Shown piece by piece: positions 1-8,073 of a stretch of 11,910 nt of DNA (positions are counted from its first letter, which is position 1; each line of letters starts with the position of its first letter). The DNA is from Methylovirgula sp. GTDB lineage: Bacteria > Pseudomonadota > Alphaproteobacteria > Rhizobiales > Beijerinckiaceae. The translations under genes were made by a program, and so were the position numbers. The stretch spans positions 1 through 11,910 of the forward strand of contig JASHSW010000188.1 of assembly GCA_030038595.1 (NCBI GenBank), read 5' to 3'. The notes under the pieces were generated by a model. That model was given only the letters and a program-made list of their open reading frames with translations, ran no database searches and had not been told where the DNA came from.

Positions 1-102
1 GAATTCCTTGCCGAGGGTCAGGACGCGAGCTTTCAGAACAAGATCTTTTTGGCGATGCGGGCCTCGGGCCTGCTGCCGGACGACGCCGCCGAGCAGACGT
101 AG
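1..102 (+). CDS. 3' end of an unrecognised protein (partial)
   Basis: An open frame enters at base 1 and ends at TAG 100-102, giving the last 33 residues of a protein that starts upstream. The tail reads roughly FLAEGQDASFQNKIFLAMRASGLLP followed by an acidic end. Third positions are mostly G or C, as in the neighbouring genes, which supports real coding. I do not recognise the family. Purine genes such as purQ often lie upstream of purL in this group, but this tail does not look like the C-terminus of PurQ. A 198-bp gap separates it from purL, so co-transcription is uncertain. Confidence 0.5.
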   Translation, partial: EFLAEGQDASFQNKIFLAMRASGLLPDDAAEQT

Positions 103-300
103 CCGGTTGCTCGGGCCGCCTCACTCCTTCGACGCGGCCGCTTCGCGGGCTGCTCGGGGCGAGGGAGAACTGGCTGATATTGCGCGTAAAACCCCCATGC
201 TGAGGAGGCGCCGCGGGGGCCGTCTCGAAACGCGCCGGTTTCAGTCTCGCTTGGCGATTGAGAGACCCTGGCGCAATTGCGTTGGCGTGAGGCGGCGGCT

Positions 301-2535
301 ATGACCGGCGCGCTGGACTATATGATGACCGAAGAACCTGCGATCACCCCCCAACTCGTCGCCGGCCACGGGCTGAAACCCGACGAGTACCAGCGCATTC
401 TCAATCTCATCGGCCGCACGCCAACGTTCACCGAGCTCGGCATTTTCTCGGCGATGTGGAACGAACATTGTTCCTACAAATCCTCGCGCATCCATCTGCG
501 CAAATTGCCTACCAAGGCGCCGTGGGTGATCCAAGGTCCGGGCGAGAACGCCGGCGTGATCGACATCGGCGACGGACTTGCCTGCGTGTTCAAGATGGAG
601 AGCCACAATCATCCTTCGTTCATCGAGCCGTTCCAAGGCGCGGCGACCGGCGTCGGCGGCATTTTGCGCGACGTGTTCACCATGGGCGCGCGGCCGGTCG
701 CCTGTCTCGATCTTTTGCGATTCGGGGCGCCCGAACATCCGCTGACGCGCCATCTCGTTTCCGGTGTCGTTGCCGGCATCGGCAGCTACGGCAACAGTTT
801 CGGCGTGCCGACCGTCGGCGGCTCGACACGGTTCGATCGCCGCTACGATGGCAATATCCTGGTCAACGCCATGGCCGTCGGCATCGCCGCGAAGGATGCG
901 ATCTTCTATGCCAAGGCGAGCGGGGTCGGCAATCCAATCGTTTATCTTGGCTCGAAGACAGGCCGCGACGGCATCCACGGCGCGACCATGGCCTCGACCG
1001 CCTTCGACGAAGCTTCGCAAGCGAAGCGGCGGGCGGTGCAGATCGGCGATCCGTTCGCCGAAAAGCTTCTTCTCGAAGCCTGTCTCGAACTGATGAACAG
1101 CGGCGCTGTTGTCGCAATCCAAGATATGGGTGCGGCGGGGCTTACCTCCTCTGCAGCGGAGATGGGCGCCAAAGGCAATCTCGGCGTCCTGCTCGATCTC
1201 GACGCGGTGCCTTGCCGCGAGCCCGGCATGACCGCCTATGAGATGCTGCTTTCCGAGAGCCAGGAGCGCATGTTGATGGTGCTCGCGCCCGGCAAGCAGG
1301 AGACCGCTACTTCGATCTTCCGCAAATGGGGGCTCGATTTCGCAATCATCGGCAAGACCACGGACGATCTGCGCTTCAAAGTGCTGCACAAAGGGGCGAT
1401 CAAGGCCGACCTGCCGATCAAGGAATTGGGCGACCAGGCGCCGCTTTACGACCGTCCCTTCGTGCGCGCCGCAAAGCCGGCGGTCGTGCGTGCCGAGGAC
1501 GTACCGCCCCCGGTCGGCCCCGCCGCGGCGCTGCTGCGCCTCATCGGCAGCGCGAACCTTTCCTCGAAGCGCTGGATCTACGAACAATACGACCATCTGA
1601 TCTTGAGCAACACCGTGCAGCCGCCGGGCGGCGATGCGGCGGTAATCCGCATCGGCGAGGGACCGAAAGGCTTGGCGCTCACGACCGACGTCAACGAACA
1701 TTATTGCGGCGCCGATCCCTACGAGGGCGCCAAACAAGCGGTTGCCGAGGCTTGGCGCAATCTCTCAGCGGTCGGCGCCACGCCGCTGGCGCTGACCGAC
1801 AATTTGAACTTCGGCAATCCCGAGAAGCCGGAGATCATGGGCGAGTTCGTCGGCGCCGTGGAAGGATTGGCGGAAGCCTGCCGGGCGCTCGATTTCCCGA
1901 TCGTCTCAGGCAATGTGTCGCTTTATAACGAAAGCCCCGACGGAGCGATCTTGCCGACGCCCGCGGTGGGCGGCGTGGGGCTCCTCGACGACGTCGGCAA
2001 AACGGTGACGATTGCGTTCAAGAAGCCGGGCCAAGCGATCCTTCTCATTGGCGAAACCTCGGGCTGGCTCGGGCAATCGGCCTATCTGCGCGAGATCTGC
2101 GGACGGCAGGACGGCGCGCCGCCGCCGGTCGATCTCGACCTTGAGCGCCGGATTGGCGATTTCGTGCGCAGTCGTGTCCGCGATCAGGCGGTCAGCGCGG
2201 CGCACGATCTTTCCGAAGGCGGCCTGGCAGTCGCGCTCGCCGAAATGGCGATCGCCGGCGGCCTGGGCGCGACGCTCGCCATTGCGCCTTCTATGCCGCT
2301 GCATGCCTTCCTCTTCGGCGAGGACCAGGCCCGCTATCTCCTCACCGCGGCCCCGGATGCGGCGGAGGCGATCCGCGAAGCCGCCCACGCAGCCGGTTTC
2401 GACTGCGCGATCATCGGCTGGACTGGCGGCGACGCGTTGACCATTTCTGATGGGATCGCCATATTAATCGAGGAATTACAGCGCCGGTACGGGAGTTTCC
2501 TGCCGGGCTACATGCGCGGCGAAGTAGCAGCCTAG
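301..2535 (+). CDS. purL: Phosphoribosylformylglycinamidine synthase subunit PurL (FGAM synthase II)
   Basis: This is the ATP-dependent amidotransferase synthase subunit. It converts FGAR and glutamine-derived ammonia to FGAM in step 4 of de novo purine synthesis, in the cytosol, normally with separate PurS and PurQ subunits. Length is 744 residues, typical of the small PurL form. Visible motifs are NEHCSYK at residues 54-60, holding the family's catalytic histidine (H56), ESHNHPS at 100-106, the glycine-rich stretch [12 protein letters not shown] just after it, and DLSEGG near 636 in the second AIRS-type C-terminal domain. The chosen ATG at 301 has GAGG at 289-292, 8 bases upstream. An in-frame TTG at 277 would add 8 residues without a better ribosome site. 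bolA follows after 10 bp, so it probably heads a purL-bolA-grxD operon. PurS and PurQ are not in the window. Confidence 0.97.
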   Translation: MTGALDYMMTEEPAITPQLVAGHGLKPDEYQRILNLIGRTPTFTELGIFSAMWNEHCSYKSSRIHLRKLPTKAPWVIQGPGENAGVIDIGDGLACVFKMESHNHPSFIEPFQGAATGVGGILRDVFTMGARPVACLDLLRFGAPEHPLTRHLVSGVVAGIGSYGNSFGVPTVGGSTRFDRRYDGNILVNAMAVGIAAKDAIFYAKASGVGNPIVYLGSKTGRDGIHGATMASTAFDEASQAKRRAVQIGDPFAEKLLLEACLELMNSGAVVAIQDMGAAGLTSSAAEMGAKGNLGVLLDLDAVPCREPGMTAYEMLLSESQERMLMVLAPGKQETATSIFRKWGLDFAIIGKTTDDLRFKVLHKGAIKADLPIKELGDQAPLYDRPFVRAAKPAVVRAEDVPPPVGPAAALLRLIGSANLSSKRWIYEQYDHLILSNTVQPPGGDAAVIRIGEGPKGLALTTDVNEHYCGADPYEGAKQAVAEAWRNLSAVGATPLALTDNLNFGNPEKPEIMGEFVGAVEGLAEACRALDFPIVSGNVSLYNESPDGAILPTPAVGGVGLLDDVGKTVTIAFKKPGQAILLIGETSGWLGQSAYLREICGRQDGAPPPVDLDLERRIGDFVRSRVRDQAVSAAHDLSEGGLAVALAEMAIAGGLGATLAIAPSMPLHAFLFGEDQARYLLTAAPDAAEAIREAAHAAGFDCAIIGWTGGDALTISDGIAILIEELQRRYGSFLPGYMRGEVAA

Positions 2536-2545
2536 GAGAACAGCG

Positions 2546-2779
2546 ATGCCGATGCCGGCCGCCGAAATCGAGCGGATGATCAAGCAGTCGCTTCCCGACG
2601 CGAAGGTCGAGATCACCGATCTCGCCGGCGACGACAATCATTTCGCGGCGATCGTGGTCTCCTCGGCTTTCGCCGGGAAATCGAAACTGCAGCAGCATCA
2701 GCTCGTCTATGCGGCTTTAGGCGGCAATATGGGCGGGGCGCTGCATGCCTTGCAACTTACGACTTCCGCGCCGAAATAG
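2546..2779 (+). CDS. bolA: BolA family protein
   Basis: A small BolA/IbaG-type protein of 77 residues. Family members bind a [2Fe-2S] cluster together with a monothiol CGFS glutaredoxin and act in iron-sulfur trafficking and iron sensing; some also bind DNA. The sequence shows the family core: an N-terminal helix (EIERMIKQSLPDA), the DLAGDDNHF loop with H32, the KLQQHQLVYAAL helix at about 47-58, and a near-C-terminal histidine (H67 in LHALQL), a conserved position often used as a ligand. The ribosome site AGGAG (2534-2538) overlaps the purL stop and lies 7 bases before the ATG, suggesting coupled translation. grxD follows 19 bp downstream, which fits the known BolA-Grx partnership. The exact subtype (BolA, IbaG/YrbA or BolA2-like) is not settled. 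Confidence 0.95.
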   Translation: MPMPAAEIERMIKQSLPDAKVEITDLAGDDNHFAAIVVSSAFAGKSKLQQHQLVYAALGGNMGGALHALQLTTSAPK

Positions 2780-2798
2780 CTCCGGAAAGGACAAATTC

Positions 2799-3137
<339 letters not shown>

Positions 3138-3154
3138 GGCGCGCCGGTTTCGGC

Positions 3155-3183
3155 TTGATCCTCCCGATGAATTCGGGCATAGG
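3155..3183 (+). promoter_or_regulatory. Candidate sigma-70 promoter for rpmJ
   Basis: A TTGATC -35-like element (3155-3160) and a CATAGG -10-like element (3178-3183) are separated by 17 bp, 39 bases before the rpmJ start. The -10 match is only 3 of 6, so the call rests on the -35, the spacing and the fact that rpmJ is unrelated to grxD. The spacer contains a short 5-bp inverted repeat (3163-3177). Confidence 0.3.
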
Positions 3184-3221
3184 ACCGGCTTCTCCGGCGG
3201 AGCCAGCTCTCGAAGGCCCTC

Positions 3222-3347
3222 ATGAAAGTCCGCAACTCCCTGAAGTCCTTGCGCCGCCGCCACCGGGCGAATCAGCTGGTGCGCCGCAAGGGCCGCGTCT
3301 ACATCATCAACAAGGTGCAGAAGCGTTACAAAGCCCGCCAGGGCTGA
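3222..3347 (+). CDS. rpmJ: Ribosomal protein L36 (bL36), zinc-independent form
   Basis: A 41-residue, very basic protein starting [14 protein letters not shown] and ending [10 protein letters not shown], matching the short L36 of large ribosomal subunits. It contains no cysteine, so the zinc-ribbon ligands of the classical C+ form are missing. This is the C- form usual in many alphaproteobacteria, which works without zinc. A GAAGG ribosome site lies at 3212-3216, about 5 bases before the ATG. It is 84 bp after grxD and is followed by a hairpin with a T run, so it is likely its own short transcription unit. The gene is easily missed because of its size. Confidence 0.96.
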   Translation: MKVRNSLKSLRRRHRANQLVRRKGRVYIINKVQKRYKARQG

Positions 3348-3352
3348 GGTAT

Positions 3353-3375
3353 GCGCGCGCTGCGCGCCGGCTTTT
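3353..3375 (+). terminator. Candidate intrinsic terminator after rpmJ
   Basis: A 6-bp GCGCGC / GCGCGC inverted repeat (3353-3358 and 3362-3367) with a 3-base loop starts 5 bases after the rpmJ stop. A run of four T residues follows at 3372-3375. The stem is short but all G-C. The T run is shared with the -35-like element of the next gene. Confidence 0.4.
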
Positions 3376-3402
3376 GACTTTCCCCACTCCTGCTTTAAGT
3401 AT
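3374..3402 (+). promoter_or_regulatory. Candidate sigma-70 promoter for the TPR gene
   Basis: TTGACT (3374-3379) and AAGTAT (3397-3402) lie 17 bp apart, about 63 bases before the ATG at 3466. The -35 is 5 of 6 to consensus and the -10 only 3 of 6, as is common in alphaproteobacteria. The short gap between rpmJ and this gene needs a promoter if the hairpin at 3353-3375 stops transcription. Confidence 0.4.
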
Positions 3403-3465
3403 GATGGCCGCCATAACGGGCGCGTGAGCGTCGGCCTGCCGGCGGCCGGCTGCGCAAGAGGGACA

Positions 3466-4350
3466 ATGCCGTTGCGCTTTCTCTATCGGCCGATCTTCGT
3501 TCTGATCCTCGCCTGCCTGCCGGCAGTATGGGCGGCCGATCGCGTCATCGCGGCTTCCGACGACAACAGCGGCGTCATCAACGATGACGGCGCGGCAAGC
3601 GACGATGGGGGTGTTCCGGACAATCCTTCGAACGTCTTGCGCATTCCCGGCATGCCGCCGATCCAACTGCCGCCCGGCGTGCATGTCATCGGCCCGGAGG
3701 GCCAGCCGCTGCTCGCGCCGACGGACCACAGCGAAGGCGGCCCGGCGGATCCCGGTCCGCCGAAACGGCCCGTAACCCAGAGCCTCAGCCCGGAGCAAAA
3801 GGCCAAAGCCGCCAAAGCGGAGGCGTTGCGAGAGGCAAGGCAGCCGCAGCCGACCCATGCCGCGCTTCGCGCCCAAGCGCTCAATCAATTGTTCAAAAAG
3901 CTCGCCGCCGCCTCCGATGCCGACGAGGCCATGGGTATCGCCGCCGCCATCGAGCGCGTCTGGATGGAATCGGATTCCGACACGGCCAGTTTTTTGATGG
4001 CCCGCGCGCTCAGTGCACAGGAGGCGGGACATCTGCCGCTCGCCCTCACGCTCTACGACAAAGTGCTCACGCTTGCGCCGGATTGGGCGGAAGCTTGGGA
4101 CAAGCGCGCTACGACACGTTTCCTCGGCGACGATCTGCAAGGCGCAATGGCCGATCTTGAGAAGACGCTGCAGCTCGAGCCGCGACATTTCTCGGCGCTC
4201 GTCGCTATGGGATTCATCCTGGAGAGAGAGGGGCGCGACAAAGGCGCCCTCGAAGCCTTCCGCAAGGCGCTCGCGCTCAATCCGCAGCAGCCGGAAATCA
4301 GGGCGATCGTCGATAAACTCGAGGTCGAAGTCGAAGGCCGGGATATCTAA
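3466..4350 (+). CDS. Secreted TPR-repeat protein, conserved in Hyphomicrobiales
   Basis: A 294-residue exported protein. Residues 1-23 form a signal peptide (MPLRFLYRP, a hydrophobic core, then AVWA before ADR). The LILAC at 13-17 could instead be a weak lipobox, making it a lipoprotein. Residues 30-130 are low-complexity: an Asp/Gly-rich part, a Pro-rich part (IPGMPPIQLPPGVHVIGPEG) and a basic Ala/Lys helix. From about 140 to 285 it is helical, with at least three TPR-like units (about 175-208, 209-242 and 243-276) containing GHLPLALTLYDKVLTLAPDWAEAW and similar repeats. It ends EVEGRDI. TPR arrays bind other proteins; the partner is unknown. ATG 3466 has AGAGGGA just upstream. An in-frame GTG at 3424 would spoil the signal peptide. 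Its stop overlaps that of convergent pyk. Confidence 0.88.
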   Translation: MPLRFLYRPIFVLILACLPAVWAADRVIAASDDNSGVINDDGAASDDGGVPDNPSNVLRIPGMPPIQLPPGVHVIGPEGQPLLAPTDHSEGGPADPGPPKRPVTQSLSPEQKAKAAKAEALREARQPQPTHAALRAQALNQLFKKLAAASDADEAMGIAAAIERVWMESDSDTASFLMARALSAQEAGHLPLALTLYDKVLTLAPDWAEAWDKRATTRFLGDDLQGAMADLEKTLQLEPRHFSALVAMGFILEREGRDKGALEAFRKALALNPQQPEIRAIVDKLEVEVEGRDI

Positions 4351-5771
4351 TTCTCGACGTAGGCAATTCTGACCATGTTGGTCGCACCGGGCGAGCCGAA
4401 CGGCACGCCGGCGACGACAATGATCCGCTCTCCCGCGCTGGCGAATCCTTCCTTGCGGGCGATGATCGTGGCCCGATCGGCCATATCATCGACGTCGTGC
4501 GCATCCTCGGTAATGACCGAATGGACGCCCCAGACGATGGCAAGCCGCCGTGCGGTTTCGCGATTGGGGGTCAAAGCGAGAATCGGCGGGTCGGGACGTT
4601 CGCGGGCGATGCGCAGCGCCGTCGAGCCCGATGCCGTCCAGGCGACGACCGCCTTCAAATCCAAAGTCTCGGCGATATTGCGCGCCGCCGAGGCGATGGC
4701 GTCGGCGCCGGTCGGATCTGGAACGGCGCGCTGGGCATTGATGATCTGTCGGTAGAAGGGATCGCGCTCCACCTCTTCGGCGATGCGATTCATGGTCGCC
4801 ACGGTCTCGATCGGATATTGGCCCGAAGCGCTCTCCGCCGACAGCATGATCGCGTCGGCGCCTTCGAAGACCGCGGTCGCAACGTCGGAGACCTCGGCGC
4901 GCGTCGGCACGGGAAGCGAGATCATCGATTCGAGCATCTGAGTCGCGACCACGACCGGCCTGCCGAGCCGGCGGGCGATGCGGCTGATGCGCTTCTGCAG
5001 CCCGGGCACCTTTTCGAGCGGCATTTCAACGCCAAGATCGCCGCGCGCCACCATGAACCCGTCGGAAATCTCCATGATCTCTTCGAGCCGCGAGATCGCC
5101 TGCGGCTTTTCGATCTTGGCCATCACGAGAGCGCGGCCGCGCACGGCCTTCTTCACTTCCGCCACGTCTTCGGCACGCTGCACGAAAGATACGGCGATCC
5201 AGTCGACGCCCGCGTCGAGTCCGGCGTTGAGATCGGCGCGGTCCTTCTCGGTCATCGAGGAGAGCGGGATCTCGGTATCGGGAAGGCTCAAGCCTTTGCG
5301 GTTCGAGATCGTGCCGCTGACGTCGACCAGCGCGACCGCCTTTTTCGGATAGGCTTCGACGACATGAAGACGCACCTTGCCATCGTCGATGAGCACGGCA
5401 TGACCGGGCTGCAGGGCGCTGAGGATTTCGGGATGCGGGAGTTGCACCCGGGTGGCATCGCCCGGGGTCGAGTCCTGATCGAAGACGAAATGCGCGCCGC
5501 GCGTCAATTGCACCGAACCGCCCTTCAGGCTGCCGATCCTGAGCTTCGGTCCCTGCAGATCGAGCATGATTGCGATCGGCCTGCCGAATTCCTGTTCGAG
5601 CGAGCGGATCATATGGACGCGCTCGCGCATGTCGTCATGGCTGGCGTGGCTCATGTTGACCCGGAACACGTCGGCACCGGCGCGAAACAGGTCGGCAAGG
5701 GCGGAACGCTGGGCAGTCGCTGGACCGAGCGTCGCGACGATCTTGCAGCGGCGGAGCCGGCGCATCGGCAT
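4347..5771 (-). CDS. pyk: Pyruvate kinase
   Basis: Catalyses phosphoenolpyruvate + ADP to pyruvate + ATP, the last step of glycolysis/Entner-Doudoroff, in the cytosol. The protein is 474 residues, close to the usual 470-480. Motifs seen are KIVATLGPA (10-18), RVNMSH (37-42), DLQGPKLRIG (71-80), AKIEKP (218-223) with the catalytic lysine, ARGDLGVE (242-249) with metal-binding residues, and ATQMLESM (276-283), followed by a full C-terminal domain ending NMVRIAYVEN. The ATG at 5771 is preceded by GGAAAGGAAA, a good ribosome site, and starts just before the first conserved strand. The frame stays open upstream to 5957, but that extension matches no part of the family. The gene is convergent with the TPR gene and overlaps it by four bases. 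Confidence 0.97.
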   Translation of the reverse strand: MPMRRLRRCKIVATLGPATAQRSALADLFRAGADVFRVNMSHASHDDMRERVHMIRSLEQEFGRPIAIMLDLQGPKLRIGSLKGGSVQLTRGAHFVFDQDSTPGDATRVQLPHPEILSALQPGHAVLIDDGKVRLHVVEAYPKKAVALVDVSGTISNRKGLSLPDTEIPLSSMTEKDRADLNAGLDAGVDWIAVSFVQRAEDVAEVKKAVRGRALVMAKIEKPQAISRLEEIMEISDGFMVARGDLGVEMPLEKVPGLQKRISRIARRLGRPVVVATQMLESMISLPVPTRAEVSDVATAVFEGADAIMLSAESASGQYPIETVATMNRIAEEVERDPFYRQIINAQRAVPDPTGADAIASAARNIAETLDLKAVVAWTASGSTALRIARERPDPPILALTPNRETARRLAIVWGVHSVITEDAHDVDDMADRATIIARKEGFASAGERIIVVAGVPFGSPGATNMVRIAYVEN

Positions 5772-5820
5772 TTTCCTTTCCTTCAAATTGCGGGCGTCGC
5801 GGCGCGGTTCAAGATACACA

Positions 5821-5830
5821 ACGAATTCGT
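5821..5830. promoter_or_regulatory. 10-bp palindrome upstream of pyk
   Basis: ACGAATTCGT is a perfect palindrome about 50 bp before the pyk start, within the likely promoter or leader. Two more CGAAT copies follow within about 30 bp (from 5833 and 5852). A TATAAA-like sequence on the minus strand lies slightly further upstream but has no good -35 at normal spacing. It could be an operator or chance. Confidence 0.2.
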
Positions 5831-5981
5831 GTCGAATGGCCCGCTTTATAGCGAATCTTTGCGACAGCAAATGCGCAATCGCGCGAAAGCCGCCTGCGCC
5901 TGATGCCGCATCCACGCAGCGCAGCTCGTACCTTGCAGCGACTCGCTCACCCGGCAACGCGAAAGCCGAATACTGCGCTGC

Positions 5982-5997
5982 AATATAGAATATAGAA
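5982..5997. repeat. AT-rich 7-bp tandem repeat
   Basis: AATATAG is repeated twice and followed by AA, in a region otherwise high in GC. On the minus strand this gives two TATATT motifs resembling -10 elements that point toward pyk, about 215 bp upstream of it. No -35 is seen at the right distance. Next to it, CGCGCGAG occurs twice (6001-6008 and 6017-6024), and a GCTCG/CGAGC hairpin (6008-6025) lies just past the DUF1036 stop. Confidence 0.4.
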
Positions 5998-6038
5998 CGA
6001 CGCGCGAGCTCGGATCCGCGCGAGCCTTCCGCCTTCGC

Positions 6039-6470
6039 TTACGGGCCGGAATGGCTCGGGTTCAGATTGAGATTGGGATCGGTCAACTGTACGGTCCAGT
6101 TCTTGGCGTCTTTGCCGGTGTCGACTTCAAAAAAGCCGGTCCGATCGAAGCCGCGAACGAAACAATTCTCGCGTCCGGTGATCCGGAATTCATGGTCGCG
6201 CGTACACATGAACGCTTTACCTTTCCACTCGGCGCCGCGCTCGTCCATCGCATAGACGTAGTAATATTCCGCAGCCAGAGGGCCGCGCACCAAGGTCTCG
6301 CAGCCGCTCGCCTTGAGATTCCACCAGCCTTCGCTGATCCAATTGGTGCCGTCGGTATAGGCGATCGCAACGCTCACCCGATTGATCGTGCTGTTGCACA
6401 ACCGGAAATCGGCATGCGCCGGCATGGCTCCGAGGAAGAGCGCGGCCAATGCGAGGATCGAATCTTTCAT
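6039..6470 (-). CDS. Secreted DUF1036 family protein
   Basis: A 143-residue exported protein. Residues 1-20 are a clear signal peptide (MKDSILALAALFLGAMPAHA, cleavage before DFRLCN). The mature part carries the DUF1036 pattern: FRLCNST near the start, a VAIAY strand, GWW near 48-50, a YYYVYA strand, FMCT, ENCFVRGF and a FFEVDTG tail. Four cysteines (25, 57, 89 and 103) in a periplasmic protein suggest two disulfide bonds. The family has no assigned function that I know of. The ATG at 6470 lacks a strong ribosome site but gives an ideal signal peptide; the frame is open far upstream by chance. It lies behind pyk on the same strand, 267 bp away, and is divergent from the amidohydrolase gene. 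Confidence 0.88.
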   Translation of the reverse strand: MKDSILALAALFLGAMPAHADFRLCNSTINRVSVAIAYTDGTNWISEGWWNLKASGCETLVRGPLAAEYYYVYAMDERGAEWKGKAFMCTRDHEFRITGRENCFVRGFDRTGFFEVDTGKDAKNWTVQLTDPNLNLNPSHSGP

Positions 6471-6650
6471 GAGCGTCGAGCAATTCTGGCGATTCGCGAC
6501 AGGTCTTGCAACAGGTTCGAACGGCAAAAACATGTCGAACGCCGCCCCCGTCCGACATCCGGTGCGGCGCGCGAGCCGGCATTGCTGCGCACGCGAAAAT
6601 TGACTAAGCAGCCGACTTGCATGCCGCGGCCGAGGTGCGACGAACGAACC

Positions 6651-7466
6651 ATGTCCGCAAACCCGAAAGCGCGCGTCCACTCGGAAGGTTTCGTGCCGGT
6701 CGAGGTCGTCGACGGCCGTATGGATTCCGGGATCCTGCTGCTTTGCGATCATGCCAGCAATGCGTTGCCGTCGTCCTACGGCACGCTCGGCCTTCCCCCC
6801 GAGGCGCTCGAAACGCACATCGCCTACGACATCGGCGCCGCGGCGATCACCCGGCGTCTCGCGGCGCGCTGTTCGGCGCCAGCGCTGCTCAGTCGATTTT
6901 CGCGCCTGCTCATCGATCCGAATCGGGGGGCCCACGATCCGACGTTGGTGATGCGGCTTTCCGATGGCCGCATCGTTCCCGGCAACGCACGTATCGACGC
7001 GACGGAGATCGACCGGCGTCGTAGCCTCTATTGGAGTCCGTACCGGCAGGCGATTGCCGCGCACGTCGCGGCGATGCTCGCCGAAGGCCCGCCGCCGGCG
7101 GTGATCGGCATCCATTCCTTCACGCCGGTTTGGAAAGGTGCGCGGCGTCCCTGGCAAATCGGCGTACTATGGGACGGCGAACCGCGGCTTGCCGCGCCCT
7201 TGATCGCGGCGCTCGCCGCCGAAGGCCTCGAGGTCGGCGACAACGAGCCCTATGCGGGGGCGCTGCCGGGCGACACGCTCGATGCCGAGATCGCCCCGCA
7301 CGGGCTTGCCGGCCTGCTGATCGAAATTCGCCAGGATCTCATCGCCGATCCGGCGCAAGCACTCGGCTGGGCCGACCGCTTGGCCGAACTTCTAGTGCCG
7401 ATCCTGGCGCGGCCGGACGTGCACGAAGTTCGCCCGCCGCGCAACAATCGCTTCGCTCGATCCTAG
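6651..7466 (+). CDS. N-formylglutamate amidohydrolase family protein
   Basis: Members hydrolyse N-formyl-L-glutamate to formate and glutamate (last step of one histidine-degradation route) or act on related N-acyl amino acids. The protein is 271 residues with the family motifs in order: CDHASNALP (32-40), AYDIGA (58-63), SRLLIDPNR (84-92), IHSFTPV (154-160) and IEIRQDLI (224-231), including histidines and acidic residues expected to bind metal. The ATG at 6651 gives a normal N-terminus. An in-frame ATG at 6621 would add 10 residues, and neither start has a strong ribosome site. No hut genes are nearby, so a role in histidine use is not shown; the true substrate is open. gapR follows 129 bp downstream on the same strand. 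Confidence 0.9.
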   Translation: MSANPKARVHSEGFVPVEVVDGRMDSGILLLCDHASNALPSSYGTLGLPPEALETHIAYDIGAAAITRRLAARCSAPALLSRFSRLLIDPNRGAHDPTLVMRLSDGRIVPGNARIDATEIDRRRSLYWSPYRQAIAAHVAAMLAEGPPPAVIGIHSFTPVWKGARRPWQIGVLWDGEPRLAAPLIAALAAEGLEVGDNEPYAGALPGDTLDAEIAPHGLAGLLIEIRQDLIADPAQALGWADRLAELLVPILARPDVHEVRPPRNNRFARS

Positions 7467-7595
7467 GATTGCGGGGATTTCATCGTGCGGCGCTTGACCT
7501 TCTTCGCCTCAGGCCGCATCCCGTCGCGGTCTCCAAAATAGCTGGATCGGCGCCTCGTTTCTTCGGCGTATCGGCTTGGCGCGAAAGGAAAGAAC

Positions 7596-7850
7596 ATGAC
7601 GGTACATGTCGCCAAAGCCGGGATTGCAGGCAAGGAACTGAGACAGTTCGTGGAACGAATCGAAAAGCTCGAGGAAGAAAAGAAGGCGATTGCCGACGAC
7701 ATCCGCGACGTCTACGCGGAAATGAAGGGTCGCGGTTTCGAAACCAAAGCGGTGCGCCAGATCGTCAGGATCCGCAAACAAGATCACGCCGAACGCAAAG
7801 AGATGGAAGCGGTTCTCGATCTTTATATGCAGGCGCTCGACATGAGCTGA
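7596..7850 (+). CDS. gapR: GapR family DNA-binding protein (DUF2312)
   Basis: An 84-residue, highly charged, mostly helical protein. It matches the DUF2312 family, whose Caulobacter member GapR is a nucleoid-associated protein. GapR prefers overtwisted, AT-rich DNA, acts with topoisomerases and is needed for normal replication and the cell cycle. Seen here are a long coiled-coil-like N-terminal helix ([29 protein letters not shown]), the turn [19 protein letters not shown], and a C-terminal helix [21 protein letters not shown] lies just before the ATG at 7596. It is probably transcribed from the 129-bp gap upstream, where a TTGACC (7494-7499) has no matching -10. The following gap contains a CtrA-like site facing the next gene. 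Confidence 0.93.
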   Translation: MTVHVAKAGIAGKELRQFVERIEKLEEEKKAIADDIRDVYAEMKGRGFETKAVRQIVRIRKQDHAERKEMEAVLDLYMQALDMS

Positions 7851-8013
7851 GCCGCAGATCCCGACAATTGCGAATCGGTTGCCTATCTAACACGCGTTGC
7901 CGGTGGATGCGGCGGTTCGCAGCATAATTGGGGTGCGCGGTGAGGCGCGGCGTGGAACTTCTCTTCTCGCCTTTCCGCTTGGGCGATCGCGGCCTTAGGA
8001 ACCGTATCCTGAT

Positions 8014-8045
8014 GACGCCGTCGAGGCGCGACTGGGCGCGGCGTC
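8014..8045. repeat. 7-bp inverted repeat in the gapR / barrel-gene gap
   Basis: GACGCCG (8014-8020) and CGGCGTC (8039-8045) can pair around an 18-base loop. There is no T run, so it is not a typical intrinsic terminator. It ends 28 bp before the CtrA-like box. Such repeats also arise by chance at high GC. Confidence 0.3.
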
Positions 8046-8073
8046 CCGTTTCGGCACGCGGGCGGCGATTCCG

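Noticed and set aside
227..242. A GAAAC/GTTTC hairpin upstream of purL as a possible riboswitch or attenuator
   Set aside because: The stem is only 5 bp, with no T run and no match to a known purine riboswitch core.
241..1737. A 498-codon open frame on the minus strand opposite purL
   Set aside because: It is antisense to a confirmed purL, rich in Arg, His and Ala as expected from GC-biased codons read backwards, and shows no domain pattern.
3143..3154. A GCCG-GTTT-CGGC hairpin after grxD as a terminator
   Set aside because: The stem is 4 bp with no T tract; too weak to call.
4497..5903. A 468-codon open frame on the plus strand opposite pyk
   Set aside because: It mirrors pyk codons on the other strand and has shadow-type composition with no recognisable motif.
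6517..6541. Two TCGAACG direct repeats, 18 bp apart, between the DUF1036 and amidohydrolase genes
   Set aside because: Seven-base repeats are easily found by chance in this base composition, and neither sits at a clear promoter.
6600..6605. TTGACT before the amidohydrolase gene as a -35 element
   Set aside because: No -10-like sequence lies at 16-18 bp; the matching position is GC-rich.
7463..7595. A minus-strand basic tail (about MRPEAKKVKRRTMKSPQS) in the gap before gapR
   Set aside because: Only about 18 residues lie outside gapR, there is no ribosome site, and the remainder is a shadow of gapR. It could be a remnant gene, but nothing supports that.
7897..7928. TTGCCG and CATAAT as a promoter in the gapR/barrel gap
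   Set aside because: The spacer is 20 bp and the -35 is poor, so it is not a credible sigma-70 promoter.
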